16,271 nucleotides of DNA from Bordetella parapertussis (GCA_943324725.2 CALPMR020000033.1:1-16271); one strand, 5' to 3'. Positions 7,636 to 15,974 are shown, counted from the first letter of the stretch. Notes: generated by a model not told the origin, from the sequence alone. Numbers and translations: made by a program.

Positions 7636-8198
7636 AGAAGCTATCGCTTTGTGCCGGCAGCAGGCAAGCGTGGATTGGCTACACACTGATTGAGTTGCTG
7701 ATGGTTGTTATTCTGATCAGCGTTCTTGGTGGTACTTTTCTCAGTACCCAGTCGTCATCTTTTGTGAGTTATAGCAAGCTCAGGTTCGCTGCTGCCGAGC
7801 TTTCCGGCACCATGGCGAGAGCCAGGGATGCTGCCGCCAAGAACGTCACCGTTGACTCGACATGCAGCATTGTTCAAACCGTGGACAGCACGACCACCAA
7901 CGTCACGACCGCCCTTTCTCCGGCTAACTGCATCAGCTCATCTCTGTTGCCGAATGCGATCAACATCAGGGATCGCTCCGGTGCCAGCAAGCTGGTTGTG
8001 GATCAAACCACCGTTTTCACATTTCGATCGGAGGGGATGAGTACAAATGCTGATGCTTCGTTGACTGATCAGACGATTCGTCTCTCCGATCCCCGATCGA
8101 CCACGGTGATCTGCGTTAATCTGACAATTCCTACATCCATCATCCGCCTGGGCCTGATTAAGGCTGGTAACACAAGCTGCGATTACACTGCGAAATGA
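7632..8198 (+). CDS. FimT/GspH-like type IV minor pseudopilin
   Basis: A 188-residue prepilin. The leader MKKLSLCAGSRQAWIG (1-16) is cut at G16|Y17, and the mature N-terminus is YTLIELLMVVILISVLGGTF with Glu at position 5. The following segment, KLRFAAAELSGTMARARDAA, resembles the FimT/GspH family helix in which pilins carry an L...A-x-L-x-x-x-x-x-x-A-R-x-x-A pattern. In other bacteria FimT-type pilins prime the pilus and some bind DNA during natural transformation; that role is only a possibility here. ATG 7632 overlaps the previous stop as ATGA. An alternative ATG at 7617 adds MVHAE and would overlap more, and neither has a good ribosome binding site. Cys residues in the C-terminal half (STCSIV, ANCISS, VICVNL, TSCDYT) suggest disulfides. 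Confidence 0.85.
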   Translation: MKKLSLCAGSRQAWIGYTLIELLMVVILISVLGGTFLSTQSSSFVSYSKLRFAAAELSGTMARARDAAAKNVTVDSTCSIVQTVDSTTTNVTTALSPANCISSSLLPNAINIRDRSGASKLVVDQTTVFTFRSEGMSTNADASLTDQTIRLSDPRSTTVICVNLTIPTSIIRLGLIKAGNTSCDYTAK

Positions 8199-9283
8199 AT
8201 ATCTCACGCCATCAGAACAGCAACCGGTCAGCTTGGCCATCGTTGTTGTTGCCTGAGCTACTCAAGCCGACGCGGCCTGGGGTCAGGGCCGGGGAGGATG
8301 GCCTGTCGCTGATTGAGCTGTTGGTGGCGATGATCATCAGTTTGATCGTCATTCATGCCATGGCACACATCATGGTTTCCGAGCTCAAGCTATCGCGTTC
8401 ATTTGAGGAGCATTCCAATGTCAAAGATGCCACCATCAGGGTGGCCGCGATGATGCAAAAAGAAATATCCTATGCCAGTGATCTCTCCGTACCGGTAACC
8501 GATCCCACGACTTGCGGTTTGAACGACCCGCTGGTGATTGTTGGACCGCGCAAAATGTGGACTATTGTCTATGGCTTCGCCGCCCAGAATCCGCCGCCGG
8601 GATGGCTGGGGCCGATGACGCTCTATCGCTGCGGGCCCCCCTATGACGCCAATGGAAATCTCAACTTCTCCGGCGGTCAGTCGGTCAAGTCGGTCGTGCT
8701 GGATCAATTGGCTCAGATCAGTCCCTGGGAAACGGTGATCAATAGTGGTGACCTGGCGAACCTCGCCAATTCCCTCTCGCGGGGGATCAGGATCCAGTTC
8801 AACATGCAGTCGGCCAGTGGTCAGCTCAAGCCCTACATCTTCGGTGCTCGCTCAGCGATCAATCCGCTTTACGCCTTTGGGGATCAGGTGGCCAATGGGA
8901 GCACCTATCTGACGACAGCGCCAAGCGCCTGTGATGATGCCACTGCCACCCGAGCAGGCAGCGATATTCTCAATGCGATCTGTTATCAAACAATGACATC
9001 GCATCAGATTATTTACAATAACGCCAGTGAAACGGAGGTTGACAAGCGTCAGCATTTTTATATTGCCCCCGGCCCGGGTACGATCTCAATTATCGGCTCT
9101 CCATTGTTTGAGGATATTGTTTATCTTCCAAATCTCAAGAGTGCTTACACCATCCAAAGTTCATCCAGCTCCGCTGCGTCTTGTACCCGCACCAGCTGTT
9201 ATGTGACTTCCGGGGCGAATGAGAAAATCAGTCTCATGAATGTCAATTATCTGATCTTCCCGGATGCCCAGATCGGTATCTGA
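8195..9283 (+). CDS. PilW-like type IV minor pilin, last gene of the pilin operon
   Basis: A 362-residue prepilin with cleavage at G36|L37, mature start LSLIELLVAMIISLIVIHAM, and Glu at position 5 (E41). The tripartite pattern, the length, and the following VKDATIRVAAMMQKEISYA helix fit PilW/GspJ-type minor pilins, which are larger than FimT/PilV types. The soluble part contains Cys pairs (SACDDA...NAICYQ; AASCTRTSCYV) and Ser-rich stretches such as IQSSSSSAASCT. The ATG overlaps the preceding stop as ATGA, so it is translationally coupled. The leader is long (36 residues). A GCGGCGCCGC palindrome follows the stop (9284-9293) without a T-tract. Four minor pilins in this arrangement are known to initiate pilus assembly as a tip complex in other bacteria; the same function is inferred. 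Confidence 0.87.
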   Translation: MNISRHQNSNRSAWPSLLLPELLKPTRPGVRAGEDGLSLIELLVAMIISLIVIHAMAHIMVSELKLSRSFEEHSNVKDATIRVAAMMQKEISYASDLSVPVTDPTTCGLNDPLVIVGPRKMWTIVYGFAAQNPPPGWLGPMTLYRCGPPYDANGNLNFSGGQSVKSVVLDQLAQISPWETVINSGDLANLANSLSRGIRIQFNMQSASGQLKPYIFGARSAINPLYAFGDQVANGSTYLTTAPSACDDATATRAGSDILNAICYQTMTSHQIIYNNASETEVDKRQHFYIAPGPGTISIIGSPLFEDIVYLPNLKSAYTIQSSSSSAASCTRTSCYVTSGANEKISLMNVNYLIFPDAQIGI

Positions 9284-9585
9284 GCGGCGCCGCATTGTCG
9301 CCATGGCTGTTTTACTGGCTGGCTGTTCTCCTGGCTGACTGTTCTTTCGGCTGCTTGTGATGCCAGCGGGTTGTTTCGCCGGCCGTCGGGACGGATCCGT
9401 GGTCGGCTCTCAGGCCTTCGCTGACGTTTCGGGCCCTTTCCCTTCCCCCAGCCGGCTGGCTCTGAACCCGGCGCCGCTGCTCAGCGTTGGTGCTGAAATC
9501 GCTGAGGTCGCTGCTGTTGGCGGTGTACCGCCCCGGCCTTCGCCCCGCAAGCACCACAATGGGGTCATAACGAAGCTTGGCTGGC
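9284..9585. other. 302-nt gap between the pilin operon and rseP
   Basis: No gene is supported here. The gap holds the palindrome GCGGCGCCGC just after the PilW-like stop and an imperfect tandem duplication, with 9315-9330 and 9331-9346 sharing 14 of 16 bases (CTGGCTG-x-CTGTTCT). CATAAC at about 9566 could be a -10 for rseP, but there is no obvious -35. Confidence 0.4.
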
Positions 9586-10674
9586 ATGGGAGTTCTCACC
9601 GCACTGGCGATCCTGGCGGGGTTGATCGTGGTGCACGAGAGCGGTCATTTCCTGGCTGCCCGCTGGCAGGGCATCCGGGTCAGTGGCTTCTCGATCGGTT
9701 TTGGCCCGGCCCTGTTGCAGCGACGTCGTGGTGGCGTCCTCTATGCCTTGCGGGCGATTCCACTGGGGGGCTTTGTCTCCTTTCCCGATGACGACGAGGA
9801 CAGCCCCATCCCGGCGACAGATCCCGATCTGCTCCGCAATCGCCCCTTGCTGCAACGGGCCCTGGTGATCGCCGCTGGTGTGATCGCCAATTTGCTGCTG
9901 GCCTGGGCGGTGCTGGTGGCCCAGGGGTTCGTGGTCGGCATCCCGTCCGGCTTCAGCGCCACACCAGGGGTGCTGGTGGCGCTGGTGCAGAGCGGCCAGG
10001 CTGCCGATGCGGCCGGCCTGGAGGCGGGTGATCGCATCCTGGCTCTCTCGGGCCAGAGGCTCGGCGGCGGTCAGGAGGCGGTGCAGGAGCTGGTGGATCG
10101 GATCCGCCAGGCCCCCGGTCAGAAGCTGCAGCTGCAAACCGAACGCGACGGCCAGGTGCTCAATCTCTCGCTCACCCCTAGTCCGGTGGGGGGCATCGGT
10201 CGTATCGGTGCCCAGCTTCAGCCCAATGGCAGCGAGGCCTTTCGGGCGCCGCGGGGCCCGCTCGAGCCGGTTCGCCGGGCCAATCGGGATCTGATTGCCC
10301 TGACCCGGCGCACGGTGGAGGGCTTCGGCACTCTGATCACCCACTTCGGTGAAACCGCCGGTCAGGTGTCGGGCCCGGTCAAGATCGTCGAGATGGGGGC
10401 TTCGCTGGCCAAACAGGGGGGCAGCAGCCTCTTCCTCTACACCGCCCTGATTTCAATTAATCTGGCGGTGCTTAATGCCCTGCCGCTGCCTTTGCTTGAT
10501 GGCGGCCAGTTGGTGCTGCTGCTGCTGGAAGGCGTGCGCGGGCGGCCGCTGCCGGAGCGTTTCCAGATGGCCTTTTTCCAGTCCGGATTCGTTTTTCTGG
10601 TCGGCCTCAGCCTGCTGCTGATCGTCAAGGACACCAGTCAGCTGCCTGCGGTGCAGCAACTGTTCGGCCGTTGA
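9586..10674 (+). CDS. rseP: RseP/site-2-protease family membrane zinc metalloprotease
   Basis: A 362-residue intramembrane protease (family M50) that cleaves membrane-embedded substrates such as anti-sigma factors or signal-peptide remnants. The first membrane segment carries the zinc motif HESGH (H17, E18, H21). Next come the conserved GFSIGFGPAL (34-43) and AIPLGGFVSFPDD (57-69), a second membrane segment (about 92-118), one PDZ domain (about 124-200, with AAGLEAGDRILAL), and the third zinc ligand motif NALPLPLLDGG (298-308, D305). A last membrane helix lies at about 330-347. A single PDZ domain is usual for cyanobacterial members; E. coli RseP has two. ATG 9586 is chosen because MGVLTALAILAGLIVVHE matches the family N-terminus; the frame extends only three codons further up to TTG 9577. 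The natural substrate in this organism is unknown. Confidence 0.95.
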   Translation: MGVLTALAILAGLIVVHESGHFLAARWQGIRVSGFSIGFGPALLQRRRGGVLYALRAIPLGGFVSFPDDDEDSPIPATDPDLLRNRPLLQRALVIAAGVIANLLLAWAVLVAQGFVVGIPSGFSATPGVLVALVQSGQAADAAGLEAGDRILALSGQRLGGGQEAVQELVDRIRQAPGQKLQLQTERDGQVLNLSLTPSPVGGIGRIGAQLQPNGSEAFRAPRGPLEPVRRANRDLIALTRRTVEGFGTLITHFGETAGQVSGPVKIVEMGASLAKQGGSSLFLYTALISINLAVLNALPLPLLDGGQLVLLLLEGVRGRPLPERFQMAFFQSGFVFLVGLSLLLIVKDTSQLPAVQQLFGR

Positions 10675-11002
10675 TCGGCCGGGCCAGGCCTTGGAAGTAA
10701 TGGCGCCGATGCGCTGGAAGCTCCGGGCCTCTGGTCCAGGCGTTCCATGGCCAGGCTGCTGGCCGGATCGGCCCCTGAATCACGCCGGTCGCGGGACTGA
10801 ATCAGGTCGGATTCACCAGGCCCAGGCCTAGGCCCACGCCCGGGTCTTCACCCCAGATCCCACCGTCGCCGCGGCGCGTTGGCGGCCTCGCTGCCCGTCC
10901 CATCGGCCAACCTCCGCCTGACAGGTTGTACACCCGTGTCGGATCATCGCCGCCGCGGCTCAGGGAGGCCCACGCCCGACGCTGCTCCACCTCGCCCCGC
11001 CC
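10675..11002. other. 328-nt gap between rseP and nth
   Basis: No gene is supported. The minus-strand frame that ends at 10802 runs antisense through nth and is taken as a shadow, although its tail (about 10802-10990) is open without an antisense partner. AGGGAGG at 10962-10968 looks like a ribosome binding site, but no start codon in the nth frame follows at a suitable distance. Confidence 0.4.
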
Positions 11003-11647
11003 TTGCCCTGCTTGGCCAGTGCCAGTCAGCGGGCTCCGCAGCTCCTTGAGCAACTGGGGCAGCTTTATCCCCACGCCACCTGCTCGCTGGACTGGCGCAA
11101 CCCCTACGAGCTGCTGGTGGCCACCATGCTCTCGGCCCAATGCACCGATGAGCGGGTCAATCGGGTGACGCCGGCTCTGTTCGAGCGCTTCCCCGATGCG
11201 GCGGCGGCGGCGGTCGAGCCCGATGAGGTCGAGCCCTTCGTGAAATCGACGGGTTCCTACCGCAAAAAGGCCAGGCCCATCGTGGCCTCCAGCCGCTTGC
11301 TGGTGGAGCACCACGCTGGTGCCGTACCACGCATCATGGAGGAGCTGCTGCTGCTGCCGGGCGTGGCCCGCAAGACCGCCAGCGTGGTGCTGGCCTGGTG
11401 TGATGGCATCAATGCCGGCGTCACGGTGGACACCCTTGTCAGCCGGCTCAGCCAGCGCCTCGGGCTCAGCCGCCAGAGCGATCCGCGCCGGATCGAACCG
11501 GATCTGATGCGGTTGGTGCCCCAGCCCGAATGGCAGAACCTTTCGATCCGACTGATCTTCCATGGTCGGGCCGTCTGCACCGCCCGCAAGCCGCGTTGCC
11601 TGGAGTGTCCGATCGCCGCCCTCTGCCCCAGCCACACCGGGCGCTAG
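11003..11647 (+). CDS. nth: Endonuclease III (DNA glycosylase/AP lyase)
   Basis: Base-excision repair enzyme that removes oxidised pyrimidines and nicks at abasic sites. The helix-hairpin-helix is [12 protein letters not shown] (118-129), with catalytic Lys124, and catalytic Asp143 lies in VDTLVSRL. The [4Fe-4S] ligands are C192, C199, C202 and C208, spaced C-x6-C-x2-C-x5-C at the C-terminus. [20 protein letters not shown] (29-48) is the usual N-terminal motif. The start is uncertain: no ATG or GTG lies between the in-frame stop at 10919 and the conserved region, so TTG 11003 or TTG 11012 must be used, and neither has a good Shine-Dalgarno sequence. Length (about 211-214) agrees with the family. 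rpsN follows after 35 nt, so the two may be co-transcribed. The Fe-S cluster could be supplied by the Nfu protein of this window (inference). Confidence 0.94.
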   Translation: MPCLASASQRAPQLLEQLGQLYPHATCSLDWRNPYELLVATMLSAQCTDERVNRVTPALFERFPDAAAAAVEPDEVEPFVKSTGSYRKKARPIVASSRLLVEHHAGAVPRIMEELLLLPGVARKTASVVLAWCDGINAGVTVDTLVSRLSQRLGLSRQSDPRRIEPDLMRLVPQPEWQNLSIRLIFHGRAVCTARKPRCLECPIAALCPSHTGR

Positions 11648-11682
11648 AGTCGGCGACTATCAATGTTGAGCAACCCAGCCGC

Positions 11683-11985
11683 ATGGCGAAGAAGTCGATG
11701 ATCGCGCGCGATGTCAAGCGCAAGAAGATGGTGGAGCGTTTCGCTGTCAAGCGCGCTGCCCTCAAGGCGGCGTTCGAGGCTGCCGCCGATCCGATGGAGC
11801 GGCTGGAAATCCACCGCAAGATTCAGGGTCTGCCCCGTAATAGCGCTCCGGTGCGGGTGCGCAACCGCTGCTGGGCCACCGGCAAACCCCGCGGTTACTA
11901 CCGCGACTTCGGCCTCTGCCGCAACCAGCTGCGCGAGCGGGCCCACAAAGGTGAACTCCCCGGTGTGGTCAAATCCAGCTGGTAA
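11683..11985 (+). CDS. rpsN: 30S ribosomal protein S14
   Basis: A 100-residue protein of the small ribosomal subunit head, contacting 16S rRNA near the decoding region. It is the long, zinc-free form: the CxxC pairs of the short form are missing, and [20 protein letters not shown] (66-85) is followed by [21 protein letters not shown] at the C-terminus, typical of cyanobacteria and plastids. The start [20 protein letters not shown] (ATG 11683) is canonical; the frame continues upstream only inside nth. No strong ribosome binding site is seen. A clear intrinsic terminator follows at 12047-12071. Confidence 0.98.
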   Translation: MAKKSMIARDVKRKKMVERFAVKRAALKAAFEAAADPMERLEIHRKIQGLPRNSAPVRVRNRCWATGKPRGYYRDFGLCRNQLRERAHKGELPGVVKSSW

Positions 11986-12046
11986 GCCCTACCAGCCAAG
12001 GACGTCAGATCCGGCTGGCGACTCGCCGGCATCACCGCTCTGGCGG

Positions 12047-12071
12047 GGGCGTCCTGGTGACGCCCTTTTTT
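12047..12071 (+). terminator. Intrinsic terminator after rpsN
   Basis: GGGCGTC (12047-12053), loop CTGGT, GACGCCC (12059-12065), then six T residues (12066-12071). The 7-bp GC-rich stem is perfect. The T-tract also forms the left arm of a long-range inverted repeat with 12142-12153 (see the pnp leader). Confidence 0.85.
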
Positions 12072-12153
12072 GTTGGCACCCCGGTCTCAGCCAGCCCGAT
12101 TGGCCTGAGTCAGGTGCCTGGTGCGCGGGTCTGCAGGGTGATGCCAACAAAAA
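12067..12153 (+). promoter_or_regulatory. Structured leader upstream of pnp with a 12-bp inverted repeat
   Basis: TTTTTGTTGGCA (12067-12078) is the exact reverse complement of TGCCAACAAAAA (12142-12153), separated by 63 nt. Inside it, CTCAG...CTGAG with CCA...TGG forms a second hairpin with one bulge. The left arm overlaps the T-tract of the rpsN terminator. Structured pnp leaders cleaved by RNase III and bound by PNPase are known in E. coli; equivalent autoregulation here is inference. No matching sigma-70 promoter was found between the terminator and the gene. Confidence 0.5.
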
Positions 12154-12224
12154 GCAAGCGATCCAGTCAGCGGTGAAGGCCGGATGGCAGGATGGACATT
12201 GACAACAAAAGGACATAAATCCAA

Positions 12225-14375
12225 GTGCAAGGACAAACTCAGTCGATCTCCTTCGATGGTCGGGAGATCCGGCTGACCACCGGTCGGTATGCCCCCCAGG
12301 CGGGTGGCTCGGTGATGGTGGAGTGCGGTGACACCGCGGTGCTGGTCACCGCCACCCGCTCCAAAGGCCGCGAAGGCATCGATTTTCTGCCCCTGATCTG
12401 CGATTACGAGGAGCGGCTCTACGCCGCCGGTCGCATCCCGGGCAGCTTTTTCCGCCGCGAGGCCAGGCCCCCGGAGCGGGCGATCCTCACCTGCCGTCTG
12501 ATTGATCGGCCGATGCGGCCCCTGTTCCCGAGCTGGCTGCGCGACGACCTGCAGATCGTTGCCACCTGCATGTCGCTCGATGAACGGGTGCCACCCGACG
12601 TGCTCGCCGTGACCGGCGCCTCGATGGCCGCCCTGCTGGCCAGGATGCCGTTCTACGGCCCGATGGCGGCCGTGCGGGTCGGCCTGCTGGGCGACGACTT
12701 CGTGCTCAACCCCAGCTTCCGCGAGATTGAGCGCAGCGATCTGGACCTGGTGCTGGCCGGTACCCCTGCCGGTGTGGTGATGGTGGAAGCGGGCGCCAAC
12801 CAGCTGCCCGAACAGGATGTGATCGAAGCGATCGACTTCGGCTATGAGGCCGTCGGCGAGCTGATCAAGGCCCAACTGAACCTGCTCAAGGAGCTCGGCA
12901 TCGAGCAGGTGATCCCGGAAGAGAAGCTGGACGACTCCACCTTGCCCTCGTTCCTGGAGCAGGAATGCGCCGCTGCCATCGGTGAGGTGCTCAAGCAGTT
13001 CTCCCAGACCAAGCCCGAACGGGACGAGAAGCTCGATGCGATCAAGGCCGAGGTGAGCGCCAAGGTCGCCGCCCTCAAGGAGGACGACGCCATCAAGGTG
13101 GCCGTCAGCAGCAACAGCAAGGTGCTGGGCAACAGCTACAAGAGCCTCACCAAGAAGTTGATGCGCCAGCAGATCATCAGCGATGGCAAGCGGGTCGATG
13201 GCCGGGGCCTCGATGAAGTGCGGCCGATCAGCGCCGCCGTGGGTGTGCTGCCCAAGCGGGTGCATGGCTCGGGGCTGTTCAACCGCGGTCTCACCCAGGT
13301 GCTGTCCACCGCAACTCTCGGCACCCCCAGTGATGCCCAGGAGATGGACGATCTCAACCCGGCCAGCGAAAAGACTTACCTGCACCACTACAACTTCCCC
13401 CCCTACTCGGTGGGTGAAACCCGGCCGATGCGCTCCCCGGGCCGCCGCGAAATCGGCCACGGTGCCCTGGCGGAGCGGGCGCTGTTGCCGGTGCTGCCCA
13501 GCAAGGAGAGCTTCCCCTACGTGCTGCGGGTGGTGTCGGAGTGCCTCAGCTCCAATGGCTCCACCTCGATGGGTTCGGTGTGCGGCAGCACCCTGGCTCT
13601 GATGGATGCGGGCGTGCCCCTGAAGGCGCCCGTCGGCGGGGCCGCCATGGGCCTGATCAAGGAGGGCGACGAGGTGCGCATCCTCACCGACATCCAGGGC
13701 ATCGAGGACTTCCTCGGTGACATGGACTTCAAGGTGGCCGGCACCGAGAAGGGCATCACCGCCCTGCAGATGGACATGAAGATCACCGGCCTCGCGGTGA
13801 AAACCGTGGCCGATGCGATCAACCAGGCTCGCCCTGCTCGTCTGCACATCCTCGGCAAGATGCTGGAGGCGATCGATGCCCCCCGCGATACCCTTTCGCC
13901 CCACGCCCCGAGGCTGTTGAGCTTCCGCATCGATCCGGAGCTGATCGGCACCGTGATCGGCCCCGGCGGCCGCACGATCAAGGGGATCACCGAGCGCACC
14001 AACACCAAGATCGACATCGAGGACGGTGGCATCGTCACGATCGCCAGCCACGATGGTGCCGCCGCTGAAGAGGCCCAGCGCATCATCGAAGGCCTCACCC
14101 GCCGGGTCAGCGAGGGCGAAGTGTTCCAGGGCACGGTCACCCGGGTGATCCCGATCGGTGCCTTTGTGGAGATTCTGCCCGGCAAGGAGGGGATGATCCA
14201 CATCTCCCAGTTGTCGGAATCCCGGGTGGAGAAGGTCGAAGACGTGGTGAACGTCGGCGATCAGGTGACGGTGCGGGTGCGCGAGATCGACAACCGCGGC
14301 CGCATCAATCTCAGCCTGCGCGGTGTGCCCCAGCAGGAACCTGAAGCTCCGGCCGCCGTTGCCGAAGTGCAGTGA
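12225..14375 (+). CDS. pnp: Polyribonucleotide nucleotidyltransferase (PNPase)
   Basis: Phosphorolytic 3'-5' exoribonuclease (and reverse polymerase) acting in RNA turnover, a trimer in the cytoplasm. 716 residues is full length. Domains in order: first RNase PH domain (about 10-145), helical linker (about 205-315), second RNase PH domain (about 320-540) with [15 protein letters not shown] (352-366), [15 protein letters not shown] (406-420), [20 protein letters not shown] (446-465) and the metal-binding acidic cluster in [15 protein letters not shown] (493-507). A KH domain follows with [15 protein letters not shown] (575-589), then an S1 domain (about 630-700) with [20 protein letters not shown]. 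The start is GTG 12225 with AAAAGGA at 12207-12213; the product begins [15 protein letters not shown], as expected. A 786-residue antisense frame covers the gene and is a shadow. An intrinsic terminator follows. Confidence 0.98.
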   Translation: MQGQTQSISFDGREIRLTTGRYAPQAGGSVMVECGDTAVLVTATRSKGREGIDFLPLICDYEERLYAAGRIPGSFFRREARPPERAILTCRLIDRPMRPLFPSWLRDDLQIVATCMSLDERVPPDVLAVTGASMAALLARMPFYGPMAAVRVGLLGDDFVLNPSFREIERSDLDLVLAGTPAGVVMVEAGANQLPEQDVIEAIDFGYEAVGELIKAQLNLLKELGIEQVIPEEKLDDSTLPSFLEQECAAAIGEVLKQFSQTKPERDEKLDAIKAEVSAKVAALKEDDAIKVAVSSNSKVLGNSYKSLTKKLMRQQIISDGKRVDGRGLDEVRPISAAVGVLPKRVHGSGLFNRGLTQVLSTATLGTPSDAQEMDDLNPASEKTYLHHYNFPPYSVGETRPMRSPGRREIGHGALAERALLPVLPSKESFPYVLRVVSECLSSNGSTSMGSVCGSTLALMDAGVPLKAPVGGAAMGLIKEGDEVRILTDIQGIEDFLGDMDFKVAGTEKGITALQMDMKITGLAVKTVADAINQARPARLHILGKMLEAIDAPRDTLSPHAPRLLSFRIDPELIGTVIGPGGRTIKGITERTNTKIDIEDGGIVTIASHDGAAAEEAQRIIEGLTRRVSEGEVFQGTVTRVIPIGAFVEILPGKEGMIHISQLSESRVEKVEDVVNVGDQVTVRVREIDNRGRINLSLRGVPQQEPEAPAAVAEVQ

Positions 14376-14402
14376 ACTTCTGATCCAATTGCCAGTGACA
14401 AG

Positions 14403-14426
14403 CGGCCCCCATGGGGCCGTTTTTTT
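14403..14426 (+). terminator. Intrinsic terminator of pnp
   Basis: CGGCCCC (14403-14409), loop CAT, GGGGCCG (14413-14419), then seven T residues (14420-14426). The stem is perfect and 27 nt beyond the pnp stop. Confidence 0.9.
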
Positions 14427-15325
14427 ATGGGCGGGCAGTGAGGCCACTCTCGCCCGCTGGCCCAGTCCCTCCCCTTCGGCCTCCCGACCATGTCATCACC
14501 AGGGGGCTGCTGGAGCGGTGCAAGCCGTCGTCACAGCGAGCCCCTCCCGTCTCGTTCTGGAGCCGGGAGAGCAGCGACCGGGCCACCGCTGTCAGGCGTG
14601 GAAGGTTTGAGTTTCAGTTGCCGATCGAGCGCTGGAGACGATCAGTCGCCACTCGGGAGTTGGCTCAGCGCCAGACTCCGAAATTGCCGCTGTTCTTTGC
14701 CGCCATGCCTGCCTCGGGGTGCGGATCGCCCAGGCTGGAGGAGCTGGGAGCTTGGTAATCCTTTCCCAGGCCAAGAGTGTCGACACACAACTCCTCCTTC
14801 GCCGCGCTGATTCGTACGGCCAGATCGCACCGGAGCACTCCAGATGGCCATGCACCAGCTTGGGGCCAGCCAGCTATCCGGATTGCGAGCTTGGAGGCCT
14901 GATCCAACCACAAACCGAGGCACGGCGGCATTCAGTTCGTCACTCCCGATCAGCGACCTGGGGGAGGAATGGCAGCCAGCCGCTGTTGGCGGCAGCCGGC
15001 AGTGGGCCTGGCTTCATCCGCCACAGCAGTTCTGATGCTCAGCCGGAGAAGCGCGCCATCGCCGCGTGAGCAGAGCAGCAGCGGTTTCGTCGTGGCTGGC
15101 CGTCACTGAGTGAAACCCGATTGCTGCAGCCAAGGTCCACCGCAGGCTTGTCGCCGTTGATTCATATAAGTTGGGACTGAAAATCAAGGATGTTCAGAGA
15201 GAATCTGGAGGCCTATGTTGGCGGCCTGGTCGGTCATGGGCTTATTGCGGCACAATCGCAACAGAGATGCAGCGATTCATTTTGTGGCACCTACCTAACA
15301 TGGGTAAATAATAAGATGAGGCACC
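14427..15325. other. About 900 nt with no recognisable gene
   Basis: Many short frames overlap here on both strands (for example minus 14642-14923 and plus 14719-15069), but none resembles a protein family I know and none has a convincing ribosome binding site. I looked for a cysQ-like gene, which I recall next to pnp in related genomes, and did not see one. TATAAG at 15165-15170 may be a -10 element for the pilin-like gene, without a good -35. A small hairpin, TTGCG...CGCAA, lies in the leader near 15245-15261. Composition drifts from GC-rich to AT-richer towards 15325. Confidence 0.45.
15165..15170 (+). promoter_or_regulatory. Possible -10 element for the pilin-like gene
   Basis: TATAAG is the only good -10-like hexamer in the 200 nt before the gene and would give a leader of about 150 nt. 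No -35 consensus is found at 16-18 nt, so it would have to be an activator-dependent or -10-only promoter. Confidence 0.25.
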
Positions 15326-15958
15326 ATGTTTCAAGTGGTCGTAGCCTTGATGGGGTTGACAATTATGGCCCTGCTTGCCGCGCCAACCGTGAAGATGGCG
15401 TTGATGCCCGTTTACTCGCAGAAGCAAAAGAACAACTACACGCTGGCGGAAGCGAAGGCCATCTTGATCCGCAAAGAGGTTGTTAACGATAAAAACAACG
15501 TTTTTTTTGATGCCACTGATTCGACCTCTAAAATCACGCAGGCTAATGTTGCAAGCTCCCTTAGTAGTTCAGGATTAAGCACTGTCATCGATGGATGCAC
15601 CATCAAGGATGCTTACAATCCACGCCAAAGCACTGCCAGCATACCGAAGGCGGTGGAGTGCATTGTTGGCAGCGACCAGTTCAAGGCGATTGCTTGGCAG
15701 CCTTTATACACATCAACGAATCTTACCGAAAATGCTCAAGTCAACACAGCGGCCCAGCTAACGGCTGCCAACATGGGCGATGCGGTCGAACTATGCAAAA
15801 CCAGTATTTCCAAAGCTCCGCCCACAACGTCTACGGTCGTATGCGGGGCAACGATTACAAGTACCAATTACGGGGGGAAGGACAAGACCTTTAGTGAAAT
15901 GGTTATCACAATAAAATCGGGCAGCGCCAGCCCTAAGTATGAGCTCAAGTTCAATTAA
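15326..15958 (+). CDS. Pilin-like secreted/membrane-anchored protein without a prepilin leader
   Basis: A 210-residue protein starting MFQVVVALMGLTIMALLAAP. The N-terminal hydrophobic helix, followed by TVKMALMPVYSQKQKNNYTL, strongly resembles the mature N-terminus of type IV pilins, and the rest (Thr/Ser/Asn-rich, with paired cysteines in DGCTIKD/VECIVG and ELCKT/VVCGAT) resembles pilin head domains. The basic leader ending in Gly and the Glu at mature position 5 are missing: an in-frame TGA lies two codons before ATG 15326. GAGG 5 nt upstream of the ATG is an acceptable ribosome binding site. A run of eight T (15501-15508) lies in the coding frame. The DNA is much less GC-rich than pnp. Possibilities: a decayed pilin, a pilin that lost its leader, or a protein held by an uncleaved N-terminal anchor. 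Family assignment is inferred from the helix alone. Confidence 0.65.
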   Translation: MFQVVVALMGLTIMALLAAPTVKMALMPVYSQKQKNNYTLAEAKAILIRKEVVNDKNNVFFDATDSTSKITQANVASSLSSSGLSTVIDGCTIKDAYNPRQSTASIPKAVECIVGSDQFKAIAWQPLYTSTNLTENAQVNTAAQLTAANMGDAVELCKTSISKAPPTTSTVVCGATITSTNYGGKDKTFSEMVITIKSGSASPKYELKFN

Positions 15959-15974
15959 TTGATAACTGTAAGGT

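Noticed and set aside
10802..11635. 277-residue minus-strand frame antisense to nth
   Set aside because: Most of it mirrors nth; its unpaired tail has no recognisable domain.
12199..12204. TTGACA just upstream of pnp as a -35 element
   Set aside because: A -10 at normal spacing would fall on the GTG start codon, and no TATAAT-like hexamer is there.
12087..14447. 786-residue open frame antisense to pnp
   Set aside because: It mirrors the pnp coding frame, is rich in His/Gly/Leu/Ala typical of antisense GC-rich shadows, and resembles no protein family.
14642..14931. Overlapping minus-strand frames after pnp as a possible cysQ remnant
   Set aside because: No inositol-phosphatase motif (such as the DPLDGT-type metal site) could be found in any frame.
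15190..15486. 98-residue plus-strand frame overlapping the start of the pilin-like gene
   Set aside because: It conflicts with the pilin-like frame, has no domain, and reads the pilin-like helix out of frame.
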